This document shows positions 7,149 to 13,447 of a DNA stretch of 30,352 nucleotides, piece by piece; positions within the stretch are counted from its first letter, which is position 1; the number at the start of each line of letters is the position of its first letter. The notes beneath the pieces are model-generated. The model saw only the letters and a list, made by a program, of their open reading frames with translations, did no database searches and was not told the origin of the DNA. The position numbers and the translations under genes were made by a program. The DNA comes from Nocardioides sp. (GTDB lineage Bacteria; Actinomycetota; Actinomycetes; Propionibacteriales; Nocardioidaceae): NCBI RefSeq assembly GCF_030150155.1, contig NZ_JASLGR010000007.1, positions 1 to 30,352 of the forward strand, written 5' to 3'.

Positions 7149-7724
7149 ATGGCACGCGTCAGCATCATCGGTACCGGCACCATGGCTCAGGCGATCTCGT
7201 CGGTCGTCGCAGCGGGCGGCAACACCGTCGAGCTTCTCGGCGAGGACGACGTCCAGCAGCCCATCAGCGGCGAGATCGTCATCCTCGCCGTCCCGTTCGG
7301 CGCCCTGAAGGACATCGTGGCGGTCCGCGGCGAGCAGCTCGCCGGCAAGATCGTCGTCGACATCACCAACCCGCTCGACTTCGAGACCTTCGACTCGCTG
7401 CTGGTCCCGGCCGACAGCTCCGCCGCCGCAGGTCTCGCGCAGGCTCTGCCGAGCTCGCGCGTCCTCAAGGCGTTCAACACCACCTTCGCCGGCACCCTGG
7501 CGGCGGGCAAGGTCGGCGACCTGACCACCACCGTCCTGATCGCCGGCGACGACGCCGACGCCAAGGCCGTCCTCGCCGGCATCGTCACTGCCGGTGGGCT
7601 GCGCGCCGTCGACGCGGGCTCGCTCACGCGTGCTCGCGAGCTCGAGGCCGTCGGCTTCCTCCAGCTTACCCTCGCCGCCGCCGAGAAGATCTCGTGGACC
7701 GGCGGCTTCGGGCTGATCAACTGA
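7149..7724 (+). CDS. NADPH-dependent F420 reductase-like / NAD(P)-binding protein
   Basis: A 191-residue Rossmann protein. The N-terminus ARVSIIGTGTMAQAIS is the GxGxMA dinucleotide-binding loop of the F420H2:NADP oxidoreductase family. The middle strand VILAVPFGALKDIV, then DITNPLD, and the AFNTTFAGTL segment are all family hallmarks. Such proteins transfer hydride between NADP(H) and F420 or related substrates in the cytoplasm; many actinobacterial members are untested and may use other substrates. Start ATG 7149 is decided by a strong ribosome binding site GAAGGAG (7136-7142) 6 nt upstream; an upstream frame start at 7011 would cross the operators. First gene of a two-gene operon under probable MarR control; the dioxygenase gene follows after 31 nt. 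Confidence 0.82.
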   Translation: MARVSIIGTGTMAQAISSVVAAGGNTVELLGEDDVQQPISGEIVILAVPFGALKDIVAVRGEQLAGKIVVDITNPLDFETFDSLLVPADSSAAAGLAQALPSSRVLKAFNTTFAGTLAAGKVGDLTTTVLIAGDDADAKAVLAGIVTAGGLRAVDAGSLTRARELEAVGFLQLTLAAAEKISWTGGFGLIN

Positions 7725-7755
7725 TCCACCCGCTCGACACTCTCGAAGGACCATC

Positions 7756-8649
7756 ATGAACCTGAGCACCACCGCTCGCGCGGATGCACGGATCGACCCG
7801 CGCCATCCCTTCGCCCGCCACCTCACGCAGGCTGCGGCACTCCAGCGACGTACGCCGCACCGGCAGTGGACCCCGTCGGACGGGCCGCTGCCCAGTCTGT
7901 ACGTCAGCCACGGTGCTCCGATGCTCTTCGAGATGGCGGACTGGATGACCCAGCTGCACACCTGGGCCCATCACCTCCCGCGCCCGCGGGCGATCCTGAT
8001 CGTCTCGGCACACTGGGAGCTCGCGCCGACCAGCCTGAGTGCCTCGGCGCCGAGTGAGCTGGTCTACGACTTCGGTGGGTTCGACCCGATGTACTACACG
8101 ATGCGGTACGACACGCCCGTCGCCCCGGATCTCGCCGCTCAGATCGCCGCCCTGATGCCGGACAACGAGCCGCTGCACCAGCAGCGCTCGCGGGGCCTCG
8201 ACCACGGCGCCTGGGTGCCGCTGAAGATCATGTACCCCGAGGCCGATATCCCGGTGCTCCAGCTGAGCATGCCGACCCACAAGCCCGAGAAGCTCCTCGA
8301 CCTCGGTCGACGGCTCAGCACCCTGCGTGAGCAGGGCGTGCTGGTGATCGGCTCGGGGTACATGACCCACGGCCTTCCGTTCCTGGACTGGTCCAAGCCG
8401 AACTCCGTGCCGGGGTGGTCCTCCGACTTCGACGCCTGGGCGGCTGAGGCGCTCGGCCGCGGCGATGTCGACGCCCTGGCCGGGTTCCGGGATCTGGCTC
8501 CCGGAATGCCGTATGCCCACCCGACGGTCGAGCACTTCACCCCGCTCTTCGTCACCCTGGGCGCCTCGGCCGATCCGACGGCCGCGCCGACCACGGCGAT
8601 CGACGGGTATGCGATCGGTTTGTCCAAGCGGTCGTTCCAGGCGGCCTGA
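7756..8649 (+). CDS. DODA-type extradiol dioxygenase family protein (LigB/YgiD-like)
   Basis: A 297-residue class III (LigB superfamily) enzyme. Metal-ligand candidates sit in the expected places: SHGAP (His52), SAHWE (His86), DHGAW (His150, second-sphere/acid-base) and HPTVEHF (His255/His260). The nearest described relative by motif is E. coli YgiD, a zinc/iron-site 4,5-DOPA extradiol dioxygenase. The reaction is O2-dependent opening of a catechol ring; the natural substrate here is unknown. The N-terminal ~45 residues before the first motif are longer than in YgiD. Start ATG 7756 has an AAGGA site 6-10 nt upstream. It is the second gene behind the NADP-binding reductase and under probable MarR control, suggesting a small response to aromatic or quinone compounds. 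The stop codon is the loop of a perfect 9-bp hairpin. Confidence 0.88.
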   Translation: MNLSTTARADARIDPRHPFARHLTQAAALQRRTPHRQWTPSDGPLPSLYVSHGAPMLFEMADWMTQLHTWAHHLPRPRAILIVSAHWELAPTSLSASAPSELVYDFGGFDPMYYTMRYDTPVAPDLAAQIAALMPDNEPLHQQRSRGLDHGAWVPLKIMYPEADIPVLQLSMPTHKPEKLLDLGRRLSTLREQGVLVIGSGYMTHGLPFLDWSKPNSVPGWSSDFDAWAAEALGRGDVDALAGFRDLAPGMPYAHPTVEHFTPLFVTLGASADPTAAPTTAIDGYAIGLSKRSFQAA

Positions 8650-8658
8650 GGCCGCCTG
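8638..8658 (+). terminator. hairpin centred on the dioxygenase stop codon
   Basis: CAGGCGGCC (8638-8646), TGA (the stop codon, 8647-8649), GGCCGCCTG (8650-8658): a perfect 9-bp stem with the stop codon as a 3-nt loop. No T tract follows, which is common in GC-rich actinobacteria. Confidence 0.55.
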
Positions 8659-8662
8659 CCTC

Positions 8663-8698
8663 GGGTCGACAGCCTTGCTGTCGCAGGGTTGTCGACCC
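8663..8698 (+). terminator. second hairpin after the dioxygenase gene
   Basis: GGGTCGACA (8663-8671) pairs perfectly with TGTCGACCC (8690-8698) across an 18-nt loop. With the hairpin at 8638-8658 it makes a tandem termination region before the next gene. Confidence 0.5.
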
Positions 8699-8728
8699 GT
8701 TGATGCGACGCGGCCGACCTCGGCGCGC

Positions 8729-8734
8729 CACGAT
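8729..8734 (+). promoter_or_regulatory. -10-like box of the decapeptide-repeat gene
   Basis: CACGAT, one base off TANNNT, 6 nt before the ATG at 8741. GGAG (8735-8738) is too close to the start to be a normal ribosome site. Confidence 0.35.
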
Positions 8735-8740
8735 GGAGCC

Positions 8741-9688
8741 ATGCGCCCTCGTCTGTCGTACGCCAACGTCGCCGCCACCCTCGCCCTGATCGTCGCCGTC
8801 GGCGCGGCCGGCGGGGGAGAGGCGGTCGCCGGCGTGGTGAAGAAGCTGGCGCCGAACTCGGTCGGCACCGCCAATCTCAAGAACGGCGCGGTGACCAGCG
8901 CCAAGATCAAGGACCGTTCGATCACCGAGAAGGACATCGCCCTGGGGCGGATCGGTGGGGCGGAGATCAAGGACGGCTCGATCGGCGGGATCGACATCGC
9001 CAACGGGTCCCTCGGCGGGATCGACATCGCCGACGGCTCGATCGGCAGCCAGGACATCGGCAAGGGCCAGATCTTCGACCAGAACCTGGCTACCGGCTCG
9101 GTCAACAGCCGCGCGATCCGGGACAACTCGATCACCAGTGGTGACATCTCCGACCACACGTTGAGCACCGACGACATCGCCCCGATGACGATCCGTGGCG
9201 GCGTACGCGATGAGGTGCTGCTCGACTCCGAGGTCGGCAACATCGCGCCCCAGACGATCACGATGGGCAACCTCGCCCCGAGCACCGTCGAGACCCTGAC
9301 CCAGAGCTGGAGTGCGAAGCCGATCTCGAAGGGCAGCACCCTGACGGGGTACGCCGGCGTGGCCTACGTCGCGGGCAACGACCCGGCTGACAAGGACGGC
9401 GTCGTGCGCCCCGAGCTGCGGACCGTCACCATCTCGTTCCCGAACCGGGTGCTGGGCCTTAAGGAGGTGCAGGTGGCGCCGACGCAGGCGTGCACGGGCA
9501 CCTTCGCCGAGCCGACCTCCAGCCAGGGCTTCCTCTGTCTCTACCCCCGCACCGACGGTCACGACGTCAACGTCGGGACGTTCGAGCGCCTGGACTTCAG
9601 TGACTTCGGTGCCCTGGTGAAGTACCAGCCGCCGGCGACCGGCTGGACCCAGGCGCAGCTCTCCTGGGCGTACACCCGGATCTCCTGA
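8741..9688 (+). CDS. secreted decapeptide-repeat protein
   Basis: A 315-residue protein. Residues 1-30 form a signal peptide or membrane anchor (MRPRLSYANV, then an Ala/Val/Leu-rich core). Residues 41-150 are eleven uninterrupted 10-residue repeats of the form [IV]-x4-[IL]-x-[DN]-x-[ST], for example IGGIDIANGS. The spacing never slips, and the DNA shows matching 30-bp units (8972-9001, 9002-9031, 9032-9061). Regular hydrophobic positions every 4-6 residues suggest a beta-solenoid. Residues ~175-315 are a separate C-terminal domain with two cysteines (QACTG, FLCLY) that may pair. Proteins starting SYANVxATLALxVAxGG with NGAVTSAKIK-type repeats are common in Nocardioides and Solirubrobacter relatives, but I know of no function. 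ATG 8741 is chosen over the much longer frame from 8465, which overlaps the dioxygenase gene and lacks the signal peptide at its start. Confidence 0.85.
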   Translation: MRPRLSYANVAATLALIVAVGAAGGGEAVAGVVKKLAPNSVGTANLKNGAVTSAKIKDRSITEKDIALGRIGGAEIKDGSIGGIDIANGSLGGIDIADGSIGSQDIGKGQIFDQNLATGSVNSRAIRDNSITSGDISDHTLSTDDIAPMTIRGGVRDEVLLDSEVGNIAPQTITMGNLAPSTVETLTQSWSAKPISKGSTLTGYAGVAYVAGNDPADKDGVVRPELRTVTISFPNRVLGLKEVQVAPTQACTGTFAEPTSSQGFLCLYPRTDGHDVNVGTFERLDFSDFGALVKYQPPATGWTQAQLSWAYTRIS

Positions 9689-9731
9689 TCTCACCGAGGC
9701 GTTTCGTTACCGGAACCACCTCGACATCGTG

Positions 9732-9747
9732 TATCTTGATGTCAAGA
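9732..9747 (+). promoter_or_regulatory. acnA -10 box overlapped by TCTTGA/TCAAGA palindrome
   Basis: TATCTT (9732-9737) is a plausible -10 box. It overlaps TCTTGA-TG-TCAAGA (9734-9747), an inverted repeat with perfect 6-bp arms. A repressor dimer bound here would block the promoter. The protein that binds is not identifiable from this window. Confidence 0.55.
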
Positions 9748-9777
9748 GATTCCGATGAGCTAGCACCGCCCGTGAAG

Positions 9778-9796
9778 CAAGGCAAGCCTTACTTTT
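9778..9796. promoter_or_regulatory. IdeR/DtxR-like iron box in the acnA leader
   Basis: The 19 bases from 9778 (core AAGGCAAGCCTTAC) match the consensus TWAGGTWAGSCTWACCTWA at 15 of 19 positions by my count, on either strand. It lies downstream of the likely -10 and 57-75 nt before the acnA start codon, where a bound iron regulator would block elongation or initiation. Aconitase is an iron-sulfur enzyme, so iron control makes sense. Confidence 0.5.
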
Positions 9797-9852
9797 CGGG
9801 AGTCGGAGTCAAGCGGCAGGATGGTGACCACCTGCCTGTGCAACTACGTGCG

Positions 9853-12558
9853 ATGACGTACGACGAGGAGATGACGGCGTTGGCCAGCAAGGACAGCTTC
9901 GGTGCCAAGAGCACCCTTTCGGTGGAGGGCACCGACTACGAGATCTTCCGCCTCGACGCGGTAAAGGGGGAGGGCCTGGACGTTGCGTCCCTGCCCTTCT
10001 CCCTCAAGGTGCTGCTGGAGAACCTCCTGCGCACCGAGGACGGCGCTGACATCACCGCCGACGACATCAAGGCCCTGGCCGGCTGGGACGAGACCGCCCA
10101 GCCCGACAAGGAGATCCAGTTCACGCCGGCGCGCGTGATCATGCAGGACTTCACCGGCGTGCCCTGCATCGTCGACCTCGCCACCCTGCGTGAGGCCGCT
10201 GCGGAGCTCGGTGGCGACGCCACCAAGATCAACCCGCTCAGCCCTGCTGAGATGGTCATCGACCACTCCGTCATCGCTGAGGTCTTCGGCACCCCCGAGG
10301 CCTTCGAGCGCAACGTCGAGATCGAGTACGACCGCAACAAGGAGCGCTACCAGTTCCTGCGCTGGGGCCAGACCGCGTTCGACGACTTCAAGGTCGTCCC
10401 GCCGGGCACCGGCATCGTGCACCAGGTCAACATCGAGCACCTGGCCCGCACGGTCTTCACCCGCACCGTCGACGGCGTCCTCCAGGCGTACCCCGACACC
10501 TGCGTCGGCACCGACTCCCACACCACGATGGTCAACGGCCTCGGCGTCGTCGGCTTCGGCGTGGGTGGCATCGAGGCCGAGGCCGCTCTGCTCGGCCAGC
10601 CGGTCTCCATGCTGATCCCGCGCGTGGTCGGCTTCAAGCTCACCGGCGACCTGCCCGAGGGCTCGACCGCCACCGACCTCGTCCTCACGATCACCGAGAT
10701 GCTGCGCAAGCACGGCGTCGTCGGGAAGTTCGTCGAGTTCTACGGTGCCGGCGTCGCGGCCCTGCCGCTGGCCAACCGCGCCACGATCGGCAACATGAGC
10801 CCCGAGTTCGGTTCGACCATCGCGGTCTTCCCGATCGACGGCGAGACGATCAACTACCTGCGCCTGACCGGTCGAAGCGAGGAGCAGCTCGCGCTGGTCG
10901 AGTCCTACGCCAAGGAGCAGGGCCTCTGGCTCGACCCGGCCGCCGAGCCGCGCTTCTCCGAGAAGCTCGAGCTGGACCTGTCCACCGTCGTGCCCTCGAT
11001 CGCCGGCCCGAAGCGTCCCCAGGACCGCGTCGAGCTGACCGACGCCGCCTCGGCGTTCGCGACCCAGCTGCCGACGTACACCTCGCAGCCGACCGCGAAG
11101 ATCCCGGTCACGCTGGAGAACGGCGAGAGCTTCGAGCTGGAGAACGGCGCGGTCACGATCGCCTCGATCACCTCCTGCACGAACACCTCGAACCCGTCGG
11201 TCATGATCGGCGCTGCGCTGCTGGCGAAGAAGGCCGTGGAGAAGGGCCTGACCCGCAAGCCGTGGGTCAAGACCACCCTGGCGCCCGGCTCCAAGGTCGT
11301 CACGAACTACTACGACAAGGCCGGTCTGACGCCGTACCTGGAGAAGGTCGGCTTCAACCTCGTCGGCTACGGCTGCGTCACCTGCATCGGTAACTCCGGC
11401 CCGATCATCCCCGAGGTCTCTGCGGCGGTGAACGAGCACGACCTCGCCGTCGTCTCGGTCCTGTCGGGCAACCGTAACTTCGAGGGTCGGATCAACCCCG
11501 ACATCAAGATGAACTACCTGGCCTCCCCGCCGCTGGTCATCGCCTACGCCATCGCCGGCAACATGAACATCGACCTGTTCAACGAGCCGCTGGGCACCGA
11601 CACCGAGGGCAACGACGTCTTCCTCAAGGACATCTGGCCGACCCCGGCCGAGGTCGAGGCGACCATCGCCCAGGCGATCGACTCCGACATGTTCACCAAG
11701 GACTACGCCGACGTCTTCGCCGGTGACGAGCGCTGGCAGAACCTGCCCACGCCGACCGGTGCGACCTTCACGTGGGACCAGGACTCGACGTACGTCCGCA
11801 AGGCGCCGTACTTCGACGGCATGAGCTTGGAGACCAGCCCGGTCACCGACATCGCGGGTGCTCGCGTGCTGCTCAAGCTCGGCGACTCGGTCACCACCGA
11901 CCACATCAGCCCGGCCGGCAACATCAAGGCCGACAGCCCGGCGGGTCGCTACCTCGCCGAGCACGGTGTGGCGCAGCGTGACTTCAACTCCTACGGCTCG
12001 CGCCGTGGTAATCACGAGATCATGATCCGCGGCACCTTCGCCAACATCCGGATCAAGAACCAGGTCGCCCCGGGCACCGAGGGTGGCGTCACGCGTGACT
12101 TCACCCAGGCCGACGCGCCCGTCGTCGCCGTGTACGACGCCTCGGTGAACTACATCGCCGCCGGCACCCCGCTCGTCGTCCTGGCGGGCAAGGAGTACGG
12201 CTCCGGCTCGTCCCGCGACTGGGCTGCCAAGGGCACCTCGCTGCTGGGCGTCAAGGCCGTCATCGCCGAGTCCTACGAGCGCATCCACCGCTCGAACCTG
12301 ATCGGCATGGGCGTCATCCCGCTGCAGTTCCCCGCGGGCCAGAACGCCGACTCCCTCGGCCTGACCGGTGAGGAGACCTTCTCGATCTCCGGCATCACCG
12401 CGCTCAACGACGGTGTCACCCCGAAGACGGTCAAGGTCGTCACCGACACCGGTGTGGAGTTCGACGCGGTCGTCCGCATCGACACCCCCGGTGAGGCGAA
12501 CTACTACCGCAACGGCGGCATCCTGCAGTACGTGCTGCGCAACCTGGTCAACGGCTGA
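9853..12558 (+). CDS. acnA: aconitate hydratase A (aconitase)
   Basis: A ~901-residue aconitase/IRP-type enzyme that interconverts citrate and isocitrate in the TCA cycle in the cytoplasm. The [4Fe-4S] ligands are Cys442 (SCTNTSNP), Cys508 and Cys511 (GCVTCIGNSG), with a constant offset from E. coli AcnA. The substrate-binding C-terminal domain (YGSGSSRDWAAKGT) is complete. The start is uncertain. ATG 9853 is given; ATG 9871 and TTG 9880 are in frame. TTG 9880 has the best ribosome site (GAGGAG at 9865-9870, 9 nt away) and would give ASKDSFGAKSTL, where actinobacterial homologues begin by my recall. A frame extension up to 9736 runs through the promoter palindrome and is not real. Likely controlled by the palindrome at 9734-9747 and the iron box at 9778-9796. 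A strong terminator follows. Confidence 0.95.
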   Translation: MTYDEEMTALASKDSFGAKSTLSVEGTDYEIFRLDAVKGEGLDVASLPFSLKVLLENLLRTEDGADITADDIKALAGWDETAQPDKEIQFTPARVIMQDFTGVPCIVDLATLREAAAELGGDATKINPLSPAEMVIDHSVIAEVFGTPEAFERNVEIEYDRNKERYQFLRWGQTAFDDFKVVPPGTGIVHQVNIEHLARTVFTRTVDGVLQAYPDTCVGTDSHTTMVNGLGVVGFGVGGIEAEAALLGQPVSMLIPRVVGFKLTGDLPEGSTATDLVLTITEMLRKHGVVGKFVEFYGAGVAALPLANRATIGNMSPEFGSTIAVFPIDGETINYLRLTGRSEEQLALVESYAKEQGLWLDPAAEPRFSEKLELDLSTVVPSIAGPKRPQDRVELTDAASAFATQLPTYTSQPTAKIPVTLENGESFELENGAVTIASITSCTNTSNPSVMIGAALLAKKAVEKGLTRKPWVKTTLAPGSKVVTNYYDKAGLTPYLEKVGFNLVGYGCVTCIGNSGPIIPEVSAAVNEHDLAVVSVLSGNRNFEGRINPDIKMNYLASPPLVIAYAIAGNMNIDLFNEPLGTDTEGNDVFLKDIWPTPAEVEATIAQAIDSDMFTKDYADVFAGDERWQNLPTPTGATFTWDQDSTYVRKAPYFDGMSLETSPVTDIAGARVLLKLGDSVTTDHISPAGNIKADSPAGRYLAEHGVAQRDFNSYGSRRGNHEIMIRGTFANIRIKNQVAPGTEGGVTRDFTQADAPVVAVYDASVNYIAAGTPLVVLAGKEYGSGSSRDWAAKGTSLLGVKAVIAESYERIHRSNLIGMGVIPLQFPAGQNADSLGLTGEETFSISGITALNDGVTPKTVKVVTDTGVEFDAVVRIDTPGEANYYRNGGILQYVLRNLVNG

Positions 12559-12572
12559 CGCACACCTCGCCG

Positions 12573-12606
12573 GCAGGGCCCTCGACCTCACGGTCGGGGG
12601 CCCTGC
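12573..12606 (+). terminator. acnA terminator
   Basis: A 15-bp stem (12573-12587 with 12592-12606), perfect apart from one G-U pair, around the 4-nt loop TCAC, 15 nt after the acnA stop. No T tract. Confidence 0.75.
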
Positions 12607-12646
12607 TGCGTTGCAGACCGCGTGTCGAGGCGATGGCGCGACTCGC

Positions 12647-12652
12647 TACGCT
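12647..12652 (+). promoter_or_regulatory. -10 box of the DUF3105-like gene (leaderless type)
   Basis: TACGCT, 6 nt before the ATG at 12659. Confidence 0.5.
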
Positions 12653-12658
12653 CCGGAC

Positions 12659-13390
12659 ATGCAGGACCAGCCCCATGAGCCCTCCGAAACGCCGCAGTAC
12701 GCCGACTCCACGGGGCTGGAGATCCTCGGCATCGTCGAGCCGGAGCGTCGACGCCGACCGGTCGTGATCCTGGTCGCCGTCCTCGCGGTGGCGCTGCTGC
12801 TCGCCGGGGGAGCGGCCTGGCCGCTGCTGCGCGACGACGCGCCCTCGGCGGCACCCGGGGGGAGTCCGAGCGCCGGTGCGAGTGGCGGTGCGAGCGGTGA
12901 TGCGCTCGGGATCACCGGGCTGAGGAGCTACAGCCACCTCGGCTCGGCCCACGTCACCGGACCGGTGGCCTACCCGCAGTCGCCGCCCGTCGGTGGCGAG
13001 CACGACCCGGTCTGGCTCGCCTGCGGTGCGTACGACGTCCCGGTCCGCAACGAGAACGCCGTGCACGACCTGGAGCACGGAGCGGTCTGGATCGCCTACC
13101 GCCCCAGCCTGGGCAGCGCCGACGTCGCCGCGTTGACGAAGCGCCTGCCGCGCAACGGCATCATGGCGCCGTACCCGGATCTGCGCAGTGCCGTGGTACT
13201 CACCGTGTGGGGGTTCCAGCTTGCCCTCGACTCCGTCGACGACCCGCGGATCACCCAGTTCCTCGCCCGCTTCGGGCAGGGTCAGGCAGCACCGGAGGCC
13301 GGGGTCTCCTGCGTCGGGGGCACCACCGACCCGACCGGTGGGGGCGCTCCGAGCGGCGGTTCCACCGAGGAGCCCGGCACCGCCGTGTGA
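12659..13390 (+). CDS. DUF3105-like membrane-anchored protein
   Basis: A 243-residue protein. A short cytoplasmic N-terminus ends in ERRRRP, a single membrane segment spans ~34-57, then a Ser/Gly/Ala-rich linker (~60-85) leads to an extracytoplasmic domain. The domain has the DUF3105 hallmarks PPVGGEHD, CGAYDVPV and HDLEHGAVWIAY; the conserved histidines suggest a metal site, which is inference. Two cysteines (ACGAYD, SCVGG) could form a disulfide outside the cell. The tail is low-complexity Gly/Pro/Ser/Thr. Function is unknown in the family. Start ATG 12659 follows a -10 box by 6 nt; the longer frame from 12368 overlaps acnA and is rejected. dxs begins 57 nt downstream with its own promoter. 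Confidence 0.8.
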   Translation: MQDQPHEPSETPQYADSTGLEILGIVEPERRRRPVVILVAVLAVALLLAGGAAWPLLRDDAPSAAPGGSPSAGASGGASGDALGITGLRSYSHLGSAHVTGPVAYPQSPPVGGEHDPVWLACGAYDVPVRNENAVHDLEHGAVWIAYRPSLGSADVAALTKRLPRNGIMAPYPDLRSAVVLTVWGFQLALDSVDDPRITQFLARFGQGQAAPEAGVSCVGGTTDPTGGGAPSGGSTEEPGTAV

Positions 13391-13434
13391 GTCGAACGGG
13401 GGTGTGCCGAAGCGGTCCCGGGCGTACCGACCGG

Positions 13435-13440
13435 TAGTCT
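13435..13440 (+). promoter_or_regulatory. -10 box of dxs (leaderless type)
   Basis: TAGTCT, 7 nt before the ATG at 13448. GGAGG (13441-13445) lies between them but only 2 nt from the ATG, too close for a normal ribosome site. Confidence 0.5.
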
Positions 13441-13447
13441 GGAGGGT

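Noticed and set aside
6563..7183. Longer MarR start at 7183
   Set aside because: It would run across both operators and the divergent promoter; the ATG at 7060 has a -10 box at the usual distance.
9844..12591. Very long open frame (915 codons) on the strand opposite acnA
   Set aside because: Composed of Arg/Gly/Val/Asp-rich low-complexity sequence with no domains; it is the mirror of acnA's strong third-base G/C bias.
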